The notes under the pieces are model-generated. The model worked only from the letters and a program-made list of their open reading frames with translations, made no database searches and was not told the origin of the DNA. Below, piece after piece: positions 10,301 to 22,855 of a DNA stretch of 64,000 nucleotides; positions within the stretch are counted from its first letter, which is position 1, and each line of letters starts with the position of its first letter. The position numbers and the translations under genes were made by a program. The stretch is from Pagrus major (Eukaryota; Chordata; Actinopteri; Spariformes; Sparidae). The stretch is from contig NC_133221.1 in NCBI RefSeq assembly GCF_040436345.1, positions 1,735,906-1,799,905 on the forward strand, given 5' to 3'.

Positions 10301-12718
10301 TTTCTTTCTGCTGGTGACCTCTGACACAAAGCTCTGTCTACTGGAGCTTCTTGTCATGTTTCACATGTTCATGTGTTGTTAGTTCCACCAAAGAAACATT
10401 TCCCCACTAAACTTCTCACATGGTGAAGTCCAAAGAAGTCAGATGATCCAATGTTTTATGTGAAAGCAAATATTGGAGGAAAGTTAAAGAAAAGAAAAAC
10501 TGAAGACAGATTTGTGCATCAGAACTTTTTTCTTTTCTTTCCTCTCCCATCAACCATCTGACGAGCCCTCAGATGTATCTGGTGACCCTTCAGAGGGGCC
10601 CGTATGTTTGTGTTTCAGAAATCTGAGGAAATATTCACATGTAGAAAAAATAATGTGTCAATCTATTAGATGTAGATTTTAAGGATGTGATTATTAATGG
10701 GGAGAGACTGAAGAAATACTCAGTAACATTTATTAAGATGATCATGTCTTCCATTTTTATTTTACAAAGTCATTAATTCAGTGGATTTATAATGCTGTGA
10801 ATACTGCCACAGACACGGCATGGATGGTAAACTGTATGTTATAGTACCTCTGCACAGCACTGTGCTCGGTTTTCAGGGCTGAATGTGACGTTTGTCCTCA
10901 TTGGGACTCTCATGAACTGGACTGAGGCCCAGAGCTACTGCAGAGATCACCACACAGACCTGGCCAGTGTGAGGAACACAGCAGAGAACCAGAAGGTAAA
11001 GGACGTGATACCTTCAGGACAAACAGCCTGGATCGGCCTTTTCAGAGACTCCTGGAAGTGGTCAGATGGAAGTAACTCCTCATTTAGGTACTGGGATCAA
11101 GGTGAACCTCATGGTGGGAATTGGGCTTGTGTGGTGGCACACTTGGGCAGAGATGGAAAATGGTGGAACGATCTCTGTGGCCGGAAGATACCGTTCGTTT
11201 GCTACAGCCCACGTGAGTGTTAACTCTTTATTCAACTTGTATTTATATTTGTATTTTGGTTTAATTTAGCATCAAATGTCCTCAATGATAATGTAACAAA
11301 AACAACACAAAACATAAAGTTATGGACAGAAAATAAAATGTAAACACTCCTGATGTTTATCATTGACATGAAATTATCTGTAAAGTTAGCAAACAGATGC
11401 CACAGATGGAGGACAGAGCCACATGTTCCCTGTCACTGTTCAGACTGATGAGTCAATATTTATATGAACAGATGTTTTGTAGTTGTAGAATGACACAATG
11501 GACTTAATGCAGTGGTGTAACAGTATGAACGACTGTGTGTTTGAATACAGCTGCAGTTCAGACAACAAGCAGCAGCAGCACCACATCCAGCACCACATCC
11601 AGCACCACATCCAGCACCACATCCAGCACCACATCCAGCACCACATCCAGCATCACATCCAGCACGCCACCAACATCCAGCACGCCACCAACCTTCAGCA
11701 TCACATCCAGCACCACATCCAGCACCACATCCAGCATCACATCCAGCACGCCACCAACCTCCAGCATCACGCAGCCTGACGCCGGTGAGTTCTGTTAATT
11801 GTATGTTACTGTGGGCATTGTCTACACTACATACATAATGAGATATTTTACTTCAGCTGCAGTCGTAAATCCAACTCCTAATCTTGCCTCGGGCACCAAA
11901 ATGGCGAGAGCCGGCCCTGCTACAGATGGAGGACAGAGCCACATGTTCCCTGTCATTGTTCAAACTGATGAGTCAATATTTATATGAACATATTTTTTTC
12001 ACAGTCCCTACGACTACAAGGCAAGTGATCAAAGTGCGTCTGGAGAGAAAGGACTCCTCTCTGGATCTCAACGACCCTGCTGTGTTGGAACAAATGTTGA
12101 AGGAGGTAAATCATGTTGGACCTTTCTAATTTTATACACAAACAGAACAAATTCAAATAAAATCAGACTTTGTTGATCCCCCGAGGGAAAACTCAGCAGA
12201 ACAAGAAACAGTGTGAAGAGGTAGGAAACAGATAAACATGACATGACCTGAGCATTGTGTAGGAAGCTGTGCACGTACATATGTGCAGGATTAAAGAGCG
12301 TAGTCGTGCCACTCTGCAGGCCTGACTGAGGCACAACTGTGACTCGTTAAGAGTCGACGCTCAGCACAAACTTTACTATCAGTTTTAGAAAAGCCAGAGC
12401 CTTTACAACAGAAGAAAGAGGAGGAGAAAGTCAGAAAGGACAGCAGGCCAACAGGGCGACGCCATCTTAGGGAACAAAACATGTGAATATATAAATGTGA
12501 TGCAGAGCGCTCCTGAAATAGAGGAAAATATAAAGAACAGTGCAGAATGTAATATCTCTATGTGAGTGATGATGCTGAGGAGGTTTTATCAGTTCAAACA
12601 GAGGCTGAAGGACCAGGGGGTGGATGGAGACGTCAAACTGAGCTGGAGGAAGCAGTCGGATGGAAAGGTCTTCCACAAGGAGGAGGAGACAAAGAAGAAG
12701 AAGAAGGGCGAGCTTTAA
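7390..12718 (+). CDS. Secreted C-type lectin: two lectin domains, mucin-like linker, charged tail
   Basis: Seven phase-consistent exons: 7390-7447, 8202-8380, 9463-9679, 10877-11212, 11557-11784, 12005-12105, 12593-12718. The start at 7390 gives 414 residues. An in-frame ATG at 7411 gives 407 and places a hydrophobic signal peptide (MDVVLLLILAASG) right at the N terminus, so it may be the true start. Lectin domain 1 (exons 2-3) has MTEAQRYC, WIGLYDD, EPD and a late WYDSDC. Lectin domain 2 is one exon, with MNWTEAQSYC, WIGLFRD, EPH in place of the sugar-binding EPN, and WWND. A Thr/Ser repeat exon follows, then a short exon (VIKVRLERKD) and a Lys-rich tail ending KGEL. The arrangement resembles multi-exon fish lectin families expanded in tandem. 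No transmembrane segment is seen, so secretion is inferred. Sugar specificity is unknown; EPH suggests altered or lost calcium-dependent binding in domain 2. Confidence 0.85.
7761..7788. repeat. (AAT)n microsatellite
   Basis: A short pure trinucleotide run in intron 1 of the lectin gene. Confidence 0.9.
7795..8125. repeat. Probable interspersed repeat in lectin intron 1
   Basis: The segment opens with a TTTATTTAAAGGTGCCTTTC-type stretch and continues through AAAGCTCTTGACCCC and a GGGTCGGAGAG region. I recognise this wording as a dispersed teleost repeat, but I cannot assign a family from memory. It has no open frame. Confidence 0.5.
8738..9222. mobile_element. Non-autonomous Tc1/mariner-like element
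   Basis: The left end (CATTCCAAAGAAGTTGGGACG) and right end (CGTCCCAACTCTTTTAGAATCG) form imperfect terminal inverted repeats. The internal text (TAAACAGAATCGGGGAATG, CACAGGTGAACAGGTTCATC, AAGGATGGGGCGAGG) matches the 5' region of a widespread fish Tc1-like transposon, including the start of its transposase region. Almost the whole transposase frame is missing, so this is an internally deleted copy in lectin intron 2. A related fragment lies at 42808-42960. Confidence 0.7.
9755..9975. repeat. Probable interspersed repeat in lectin intron 3
   Basis: The segment starts TCAAACTTTATTTACAGCACC and runs through AAGAGCTTTACAGACGACTT and CCATCCTGCTGG. This style of sequence is common in dispersed teleost repeats. 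No coding potential was seen. Confidence 0.45.
11575..11770 (+). repeat. 12-bp coding tandem repeat (Thr-Thr-Ser-Ser)
   Basis: The unit CACCACATCCAG repeats about 16 times with CATCAC and CACGCCACCAAC variants. In the lectin reading frame it encodes a Thr/Ser-rich tract, a typical O-glycosylation substrate. The unit length is a multiple of 3, so copy-number change keeps the frame. The same DNA is open in two other forward/reverse frames; those are shadows. Confidence 0.92.
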
Positions 12719-13095
12719 AGGGGCACTACGTAGTTTTGGAGAAGAAATTCAAACTCAGAATTTTAATATTTACAATATTAATGAGGTAATAATACAAACT
12801 CAGAAACATTTATCTTTTCCATCAGTGAATAAACAAGCTGTTCTCAGAGGAGAATAAGGTCCCAGAACACTGTCTGAAGCTAGAGAGGTGGCAGGGTCCG
12901 CCACATGTAAACAAAGTAAAACAGTATAAACTGTGTTGTCCTTTAAGGTCAGTTTGTTTATTCAGTTTATTCAGTCATGAAAACAAAGAGTTTGTTTATT
13001 TAGTTTGTTTAGGCAGAAAAAAAAATCAGCCAATGAAGATCTTTCTCTGCTCATTAACATTTCTTCACCAAAACTACAGAATGCTCCTTTAATGT
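12715..13095. mobile_element. MITE family A, full copy directly at the lectin stop codon
   Basis: Terminal inverted repeats read TTAAAGGGGCAC(TACG)TAGTTTTGG on the left, and the complementary CCAAAACTACAGAATGCTCC then TTTAA on the right. Internal landmarks are AAGAAATTCAAACTC, CACTGTCTGAAGC and GTTGTCCTTTAAGG. Other copies lie at 30214-30434, 48418-48650 (inverted), 49293-49519 and 61045-61283. There is no open frame. The superfamily is uncertain; TTAA or TTTAA at both ends may be target duplication or part of the repeat. Confidence 0.8.
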
Positions 13096-13412
13096 TGAGT
13101 TTGTGTGAGTCTTTCCTCAAAGTCCTCATGTAATGTGTCAGAATAGACCTGCAACATGTGGATGAACTGATCAGTCACATGAACTATTTTGATCATCAGT
13201 TAATCCTTTCAGTTATTTGTCAACTAAACGTACCAAATATTCTCTGGTTCAAGCTTCTTCAATGTGAGGATTTGATGTTTTCTTCTCATATATGATCATA
13301 AACTTAATATCTTTGTGTTTCAGACTGTTGGTCGATTATAACAAGACATTTGAAGTGATCTCATTGGGCTGTGGGAACTTATAACAGACTTTATTCACTC
13401 TTTTCTGACATA

Positions 13413-13565
13413 GATGAGATAATATACTGTGTGATGAGATAATATACTGTGTGATGAGATAATATACTGTGTGACGAGATAATATACTGTGTGATGAGAT
13501 AATATACTGTGTGATGAGATAATATACTGTGTGATGAGATAATATACTGTGTGATGAGATAAATG
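13413..13565. repeat. 20-bp tandem repeat
   Basis: The unit GATGAGATAATATACTGTGT is repeated between seven and eight times with one or two substitutions. It is intergenic, between the lectin gene and drc7. Confidence 0.95.
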
Positions 13566-14894
13566 ACTGCAGGTTAGATGAGATAAGAACTGACTGGAGG
13601 AAAGTGCAGTGAAGAAAACATTAAAAAGATGAGCTTTAATGTTTGAAGAATCTTTAAAATGAAAAGTCTTTGTTCATTTCAGAGTGATATTCAGCACCTC
13701 ACCTTTCAGTCTGTTGAGCCAATCTGTGTGTATTTACAGCAGCAGCCTCTAGTTGGTTGATTCAGAATGACTCTGATGTTGTTGCTCCAGCTAACAGGAG
13801 CTAACTGGCTAAATTAGCACTCCTTCAGTTTGCTAGTTGAAGTGAGGCGGGCGCATGTGATTGGCTGATGGATGACGGGGGCGGTGACAACACCACTGTC
13901 AATGAAATGTGAGAAATGACAGAGTGAAATAAAGTGTGTCCTTATAAAAAGTGTGAAATTAAATAAAGAAGTGTGGTTTGAGAAAATGTCAGAACAACTC
14001 TGAGTTTTTTTAAAGTCTATTATGAAATGAAAATAATATCCAGTTGATGTTTTTATGAACGTGATGATGAGTTAACATTTCATAATGAGTTGAGCTCAAT
14101 CATTTCTTCAGTTATTAAACTGGGTTCATTGATGAACATATTCGCCTCCATAACGGCCTCTGTGATCTGCAGCCCTCTTTAGTACTTTACTTGAGTACAA
14201 AATAGTAATTGTATTGTAAATACTTTGTATTTCATGCTACTTTATACTTGTACTCCACTACATCTCAGAAGCAAATACTATCAGCTGTGTTTACTAGTTA
14301 CTTTGCATATTACGCACCTGAAAACCACGTATCTCCAGATGTGTTGCTGGTGAATGTTTGTGATGAACTGAAGGATGAAGTGTTCCTTCATGTGTTCAGA
14401 GAAATCTCCTTCTTAAACTAAATGAACTCTTTAAAAACCCTCTTGGATTAGCTGCAAAATGCATCGTCACAGCTGAAAACAGGCTGTTTTTCTGCCTTTT
14501 TACAGATGCGTGGTTCTCACAGGACGGCCACAGTACAAACACATGATGCTCTGCTGTAGATTAAACGAGCCAACAGTGTATAAAGGAGTTAAAATGAGCT
14601 CAACATTAAAGACATGAAGCAGTAATATCAATCCACAAACATCAGATGTTAAAACACTGACAGGGAACATTTTACTTTTTATACTAAAAGTAGTATTGTC
14701 TTTCTTTTTTCAGCGAGAGAGGGAGAAAAAAATACATATATAAATATATACATACACACGCATATATACATACATAGACAGACCTATACACACACACACT
14801 TTGGTACATACACACACATACATGCATGCATGCACATAAACACATATATAAGGCCTGGGGTGATTATAGTCATATTCCGTCTTACTGCTTCAGT

Positions 14895-14925
<31 letters not shown>

Positions 14926-15102
14926 TAACAACGATAATAATAATAATAATAATATTGACGATATTAACTGTCAAAATATAAATTAAATTATATAAATACA
15001 ACTGATTAATTCCTCGCTCTGAGTGTGGCATTATTGCTATGTATATATGTATATTTCTTGTATTTTTGTTTTGTTTTACTACTATTACTATACTACTATT
15101 AC

Positions 15103-15133
<31 letters not shown>

Positions 15134-15360
15134 TCTGCATATTCTGAACTTTGAATGGGAGCAGCTGTAACACAAGCAGTTTCCCCTGAGGATAATAAAG
15201 TATTTCTGACTATCTGATTCTGATTCTGATATAAAAGTAGTATTTGCTAATAATATTTACATACTTTTACCTAAGTAAGAATGCCTGACTTTAACTATGA
15301 GTGGAGTACAAGCACATTGTGCCAACGGTACTTTGTATTTTGTATTTTTTGTTGAGTGTC
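13566..15360. other. Intergenic region, repeats only
   Basis: No gene was found. It contains an (AAT)n block at 14897-14955 and an (ATT)n block at 15095-15131, a CA/TA compound repeat near 14740-14850, and fragments of the dispersed fish family with ACTTGAGTAC/AAGTAC words (14166-14310, 15230-15345). At 15170-15230 there is a sequence ending in GATAATAAAGTATTTCTGA and repeated GATTCTGA. That resembles the 3' tail of fish Rex1/Babar-type LINEs. Confidence 0.6.
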
Positions 15361-15399
15361 ACTATCTCTGACAGCCCGTGAAGGCAGCATCAGTGATGT

Positions 15400-15485
15400 C
15401 ATCACGTCCTGCTGTTACCATGGACACGGAGTCAGCGCAACAGACACCAGCGTCAGTTAGTCGCTCCGAGCTGAAGCCGGACCGG
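15400..15485 (+). other. drc7: Putative untranslated first exon of drc7
   Basis: The donor (CCGG then GTGAGT) at 15486 is strong and the region is moderately GC-rich. An ATG at 15420 in a good context (ACCATGG) opens 22 codons to the donor. Joining to the acceptor at 16579 puts this ATG out of frame with the DRC7 protein. The exon is therefore probably 5' UTR, possibly with an upstream reading frame. The start of transcription is unknown. Confidence 0.5.
15414..15427 (+). promoter_or_regulatory. Candidate RFX X-box at the drc7 promoter/first exon
   Basis: The sequence GTTACCATGGACAC matches the left half and centre of the RFX X-box consensus (GTTRCCATGGYAAC), with mismatches in the right half. 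RFX factors, with FOXJ1, control ciliary genes, and the following gene encodes a motile-cilium protein. The position just before a likely first-exon donor at 15486 fits. This is inferred from motif and context only. Confidence 0.5.
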
Positions 15486-16136
15486 GTGAGTTACACTGGT
15501 TATAATGTAGTTATATAACATATATATAATATATAGTATATATAATATAATATTATATATATAATAGTTTTGTCAGAGTTTCACCGTCACTCGTGTTTGT
15601 CCTGTTTTAACGAAGATACCTCAGCGTTTGCTAATGTAGCGCTAGCTAACGTTAGCATCATTAACGACAATCTACCGGTAATTTAACTGATGAGGTCGGA
15701 TGTTTTTTAAATGTTTTTTCCAGCCTGACTTGTTTAACAGAAGTTGTATGTTACGGACCAGTTTCATTCCTTTTAACAGCCCCGATATTGTGTTTTTATC
15801 TTCATTTTATTTGTTTTAATACCCATTGAAAGAGTTTGCTAGCGACTGGGTGCAAGTGAAGAAGTGCAGGAAATGAAGCAGCAACACACCTGCGTTCAGG
15901 ACCGACACACACAGACAATACACACAGAGCACCCGTTCAAAAGTCACCCACGACTAATCGACTAATCGTCGTGAAGATTAACCAATTAAAAACGTACGAC
16001 AAGTTGAATAAGTTCACACATTTGTTTTGTTTTTTAAGTTTCAAACCTGTAGAGTTTCATCTCTGAGGGTGAGGACGGCTCAGAGGTAGAAAATGGATGA
16101 TTTTAATACAGTTTGTCTCTCTGGTCTACAGGGTGT

Positions 16137-16176
<40 letters not shown>
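16137..16176. repeat. (CAA)n microsatellite
   Basis: About 13 CAA units in the presumed first intron of drc7. Confidence 0.95.
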
Positions 16177-16580
16177 GTGGCTGCTCTTCCTCTTCCACCT
16201 GCTGTGTCAGGCAGGTTCAGTGGTTCCAGTATGTTTCAGTGCCATTTTAAGGGTTTAAGGCATTTTTTGATTATTATCGGGATAACATCATGGATAATCC
16301 AGGGTAATCGTGACATTACATTCTCGTACCGCTCCATTCCTAATAGACTTCCTGAAAATGTTGCATAGTGAACCTTTAAATAAGAGAGAGACGACCTGGA
16401 AGAGGTTCAGCAAACAGACGCTGACTGTCTGTCAGTGACAGGACAGTCAGGATCCATCAGGAGCTGCTCGTCAGGTTCACTCTGTCCAGATGTGCAAAGA
16501 TGATAACACCTGTGCTTCTGACTGCGTGTTTTGTGTGTATGTATAAGCTTTATTCAACATGTCTAATACTTGTATAAAGG

Positions 16581-19500
16581 ATGGAGACCGTACAGGAGTC
16601 AGACGGTGAAGAGCAAGTCAGACGTGGAGAGACACAGGAAGAAGAGGAGGATGACCGAGAGCAAACGCAGCTGGAGGAGACCCTCTGTAACCTTTCAGCT
16701 CCTCCAGAGCGTCTGAGTCAAAAGTGAGTATTTGTGCCCACAAATTACAAATCATTACTAAATGGTGTGTTCAGTGTATCTGTTAACACGTTTAGGGCTG
16801 AAACAATTAATCATTTAGAGGTAAGATCAATTGGAAACAGTTTCATAAGCCGTTAAATAATCGTCAGATTAATCGATAATGAAAATGGTGGTTGATTGCA
16901 GTCCTGAATATATTGCTTTGTATTTCTATCCTCGAAGTATGAACTCATGCTGTTTGACTCCCTTTTATACGTTCTCCCGCTGTTATCAGCTTTATTGGTT
17001 TGTCTTTGACCTTCGACACTCTCACTATGGATCGCAGTAGCCCTTTTCACACAGGATTCAGCATTATTGCCACACCACAGGCTCCTTCACACCGCCTTTG
17101 TTCGTTCACACTGAACCAAGCAGCTCCGGCACGAAGCCGCTCCAGTGTGTCATATTTAAGCATGCCGGCGTTGCCGAACCAAAAGGGGCGCGACATGTTT
17201 ACCCTGGTTTCCACCTGTTAATCTGAACATGCACTGTTTATAATCATATGGATGCTGTTATAAAGTCTTGTGATTGAGACCCTGATCCACCGTGCATCGA
17301 GGAAAGTGACAAAGTTAAGTTTTTTAATCTAAATGACATCACATAATCACCATCAGTAAATAGCCGGCCCTTTCTGGCTCTCACTCACGAGGAGGGAGGC
17401 TGTTTTCTGGGGGAAAGTTCACTGAAGTCTCGGCCAGGAGCGCTCACTGTCACACTGATTTCTTTCTATGTAAGTTGCCAGAGACAGTAACTTCAACAAC
17501 ACAATAGTGGAAGGTGACAAATACATTGTGAGTCAAAGTTAAAGAGTCAGAATGAAACTGTCCACCTCTGTACCTTCACACAGACAGCAAGGTGGAATAT
17601 CTCTATATCTATATAACATATAAGACAGCGAGGCAGTGTGAATGGGGCTGTGGACGTACTGCAGAGTTTTTAGATTTTCAACTGAGATACATTGATATAT
17701 TTCAGGTTTGGTTGTAAAAAACAACACTGTGTTGTCTTGACATCCTGTAAATACACATTGAAACTTTTTTTTATTGAAACAATAAAAAAACAACAACTTT
17801 AAAACCTTGATGCAACTAATCATTATGTTATATTCATGATCAGTTCATCTAAAACATTTTTTTGTGGTTAATCGTTAATCTTCACCTGCTGTCCTTCACC
17901 AGCCTGAAGTTGGAGGCAGACGATCTGTTTCCTGAGTCTTACAGGGTCAACTCCCCCGACGAGGTTCGACTGTTAGCCATCGTAGAGAACTTCCAGCGTC
18001 AGTACTCACACTTGTATCCTGACCGCAAACCACTGCTGCTCTGCCCTGTCAACGAATGTGGTGTTAAGGTAACACCAACTACCTGATTCAACCTACAAGA
18101 CGTGTTTTTTGCATCCTGTCTTCTTTTTTCTTTTATTATCTCTCGAGACGAGAAATACTTCTACTGTGTAGTGTATCTCTGTCTAATACCTGTGTATGTA
18201 TTTCTCACATTCAGAAGTTTGTGTCAATGACTGTTCGGCCCACACCGACAGCCTACCCTGAACTTTTCACCTGGGACGGCTGTGCCTCCTTTGTGGCTGA
18301 CTTCTTGTCTCTGGACCTGTTGGAGCCGCCTGTGGACGTGGTCAGAAAGCCAGCGCTCGTGCAGAGATAATAATTTGATCAGCTTATGCCACATTCATAT
18401 CATGTTAGAGTAAAACTGTCCACAGCAACGTTCAACTCATAATTATGTCTGAGAAACGTTTTTTTCTGAATGATCTGCTACAGAGCCCGACCGCTTTATG
18501 TAAATTGAGTGGAGTGCTCCTTTAAAATGACAGCACTCGGGACAGATCACATCAGGAACATGCTTCAGCTTTACAGCCGGGGCAGAAAAACAGATTGTGT
18601 AGTGGAGACATGTAGAGCACCACGTAGCTTTGAACAAACTGTACATACACACATGCACCTTCCTCTCAGTGTGTGTGAGTGGTAGTGACAGTGTTGGTGT
18701 GTGTTGCTGTTCTAGCCCCGGTACCTGTTCTCCTCCACCTCGGTGCTGCAGGCTCAGAGAGCCACATGTTTTGAACTTGCCACCCTCCTGTGCAGCCTGC
18801 TGCTCGGCGCTCACTACGACGCCTACTGTGTCAGCGGCTACGCTGTCAAAGAGATGTGCCTGCTGGACCAGAGCCTGCAGGAGTGCCCCCTGCTGGACAC
18901 TGAGGTCGAGGTAGGTGCTTCTCCTGGAGCAGTCAATATTACTGCATACCTACTGTTTGTGGAAACAACAGTAAACGGCTTGTACCGGTGGGTTTCCTCC
19001 CACAGCCGGCAGCCAGATGGATCTCTGGCTCACAGATATGAATGTGTCTGCTTGGTTGTGCTTTGTTTTTTTTTTTATTTGCAGACTGTGATCTCAGAGC
19101 TGCAGCCGCAGGAGAATAAATACACAGTGAAACCTCTGAGGGAGCTGAAGAGTTACTTTGTGACACAACAAGAGAAGAAGAAACAGGACGCTGAAACCAC
19201 ATTGCTTCAGAAACAAAAATTACAGCAGGTAAAATTTAAAGCCGGAGTTGAACTGTAGGAACAGAACAGAACGAGCCTGTTCAGACTTCGTATAAAGATC
19301 CATCCTGAGTGATCTGATCACAAGTGAACAGTCCATCAGTTCACACCTCAGCATGCATCTCGAGTGACCTCTTATGATCGGATCACATCGACCCGCTGTG
19401 CCTGCCGCACACTTTATTACACTGCAGATCAGCTGTGAAATATAGCACACTAAACGGATATATGTATTTTTTTAGGTGGCTAAAATACGTCTTGCTGTCA

Positions 19501-20070
19501 GATAAGTACTTCATACAACCACACAAAAAAACAACTATCCCTTTAAAGTTCATATACGTCCTTCAAGTAAACACACAGTAAGTGAAGTTTTAGGTTAAAG
19601 ATGGCAAATCAAAATATTGTTCCTGTAATAAAAACCTTGTCAACCGGTTTGAGGGTGATCGCAGCCACCTCTGACAAATCATAACAACACAATTTAGACA
19701 CAAAGAATCTTTGAAATAAATCTAAAGCTAAAAATCAAACCCCCTGTGACCTTTGACCTCTCGTTTCTCGTCATGAACAGGAGAGTGAGCTGCCACCTGC
19801 TGACCCGCTGCGAGGACTGCGGGTGCACTGTTGGGTGCTGGTGCTGTCAGGGAGTCGGAGCATCCAGGAGAACTTCTTCATCGACCCTCTGACCGGGAAC
19901 AGCTACAGGACTGACGATGGCAGCTTCCTGGGCATTGAGAGCGTGTGGAACAATCTCAACTACTATGTTAACATGCAGGACTGCAGGGACGGCTGCGCTG
20001 TGAGTTAACGACATAATGTGAGACAATAAGAATAAGTTCACAGACGAGACTAAATGTGCTTCGTATATGC

Positions 20071-20119
<49 letters not shown>

Positions 20120-21603
20120 GATATGGTGTATGACCTGGAGGATTTAAAGATGTGGGAGCCGGTCTTGTGCGGTGCAACAGGCAAAAAGCAGCTGATTCTG
20201 GAGGTGGTGAAGAAGAAGGAGAGCAAGCTGCTGAGCAGAATCAGTCATGATGAGGAGGTGTGTGAGTGTGTGTGTGTGTGTGTTCTTCTGTGTGTGCAGT
20301 AAGTATATGTGTTTACGTTTTTACAAATATAGTCCCCGACGAACGCACTGTTTCTTCCTGTTCGAGTAACATTCTTTAAAAAACTACAGTAACTATGTAT
20401 TTGTGAGGACTTTTACATCTTTAGTTGGATCCAGCAGGCTTGGAGCTGAGAGCCACATACAGGAAGTGACAGAGTACTGATAGATGAGCTGACAGATTAT
20501 TGGTTTGGATCTGCACACGGCATTTGTTGTTTGTCCTTGTCTAAATGTCTCCAGCTGCCGTATTTACCTCCATTTCTCCTTTGCACTTTTCCACCCTGTG
20601 AAAGAGGAGCCGGAGTTACAGCAAAATAAAAGATTTGCATTGACCCTGTTGTCACTGTGCATAAAGATAATTGTAAACTCCACATTGTGTGTTTGTTTGC
20701 TGTGAAGGACGAGGCGCAGCCCCGAGTTTTCGAGATGCCGAGATCCTGGGTCAGTTACATCACTATCTCAAAGAAAGGTGCAGTGAATTTTTGTCATTCC
20801 ATCTTTGAGGAAGAAGATGTCAGGAACAGATTCACATTAACATTAAAGCATCAAGACACAATCATTTATACCTTAAAGGTGCAATATGTAAGAATTAGCC
20901 ACCAGCATATCAGCTAACTGTATTCTGTTTATGACTGTAGCTACTGTTAGCTTGTTAGCTCAGTTAGCTGTGCAGCTAGCCGGAGATTTGGTGTTGACAC
21001 CACAGCACAGGACGTTTTGACTGGCAGAAAGAGGTTTTCAGGCTCGGGGCTAGTGAGCTAGTAATTACTGTAAATATCTCCACAACACAGTACGTAGACA
21101 TCTTTGACATAATGTCTTTCTTCACGTTCTGTTAATGATTGTAGTTCATTTTTGAATGTTTTGAATTAAAATTCTTACATATTGCACCTTTAATGCATCA
21201 GTGTCATTCAAATAAAACACATACAGTACAGCAGAGTGGAAATATGAAGACAAAGATTAGTGCCGGTCCTTATCAAACCCAAACGTGCCACCTGTTGCTC
21301 TCCTCTCCTGTCCGCCGCAGACCTGGAGAACAGCTGGCCGGCAGGACAGAAGGTGATCCGCTACAGAAAAGCACAGCTGGAGAAGTTTGCACCGTACCTG
21401 AAGCCGGATGGCCTGGTCACACGGCTTACTACATACAAAGACCTGGACTGTGAGTGTATAAGAGACGCTTTGACGTTTTCTGTCATTATGAGGTGCGGCG
21501 AGCAGCTTTTAGGGTGTTTTTACTGTCGTAGCTACGGATCCAAAAACCTTAAAATGTCTTGGTTTGTACCAAAGAGCACTAAACCCGTATAAATGTAGGT
21601 TTT

Positions 21604-21649
<46 letters not shown>

Positions 21650-22803
21650 GAAGGCACTGAGGTCGTCACAGTGAAGGAGTGGTATCAACACAGAAACGAC
21701 CACTTGGAGCGGAGGGAGGTCAACAAGGTCGACAGCTTCACCACCGAATGCTTCAGCAGAGGACGACGTTTCCACCTCTTATGTAAACCTGCTTCCTGCC
21801 GCTGTCCAGTTAAAACCTCACATCAGCAAAGACACAATTTAACTGACACATAGCACGACAAAAACAGAGCTGATCACCCACACTACCTGTGCGGGAGGGC
21901 CGAGGGAAATTTGGTCACAGTGTCATGAGGTGTTCATGCAGCAGGAAACGCACACACTGCTCTGTGGTGGGTTTGAGATCTGCCAGTTGACCAGATTCAA
22001 TTTTAAAGAGGCGTACACCAGCTCCCATGGAAAAGTTGCAATCTGTAAAAAAACAAACTTGACGGGAGAATGTGAGCTCCTGTAAGCAAACGCTCACCCG
22101 TGCGTACATATTTTAAAAGAAGGGGAACTGGCGACGCAGACGGTGACGTGGTGGATTGAGCAGATTGTAGAAGTTGGATGTGAGATGTTCTTCTGTGCAT
22201 AATAACACATCTCACCATCGACTTCACTTCATATCAAACGTATATTATAGATCCACCTCATCCTAAATATTCAAACCAGCGGTGTCATTCGTACATTCGC
22301 TTGTAGTGAATTTCTAACTGTTTAAGGAATAGTTCACTCCAGAACGAAATTCAGTCATTATCGACTCACCCTCATGCTGATGTAGTTTCTTATTCCTCAA
22401 AGTGCAGCTGGAGACCCGAGGGGGTACCCTCCGGCAGCAATAATCCATATAACGAGCGTAAATGGCGTCCGAGAGGAAAAAAGTCCATAAAACTACACAA
22501 AAACTTTGTAATATTCTTCCATACTGCTCGTCCGCTGCAATCCAAGTGTCGAAACGACGTCATTTAGTACATTTTTCTAGCCTAAACATGAGGATGAGTC
22601 GATAATGACTGAATTTCGTTCTGGAGTGAACTATTCCTTTAAGGCAGCTTAAATCTGAAATCAATAGTTCCTCGGTGCTGTCTCACCATCACATTCCCAT
22701 CCCCGGAGCACAGCGGAGCGGGCCGGAGTGTTGACGGGTTTTAGTTTTTCATAGAGCCTCGTTGTGTTTAAAACCGCTGCAGTGAACACCATCGACTGTG
22801 CTG

Positions 22804-22855
<52 letters not shown>

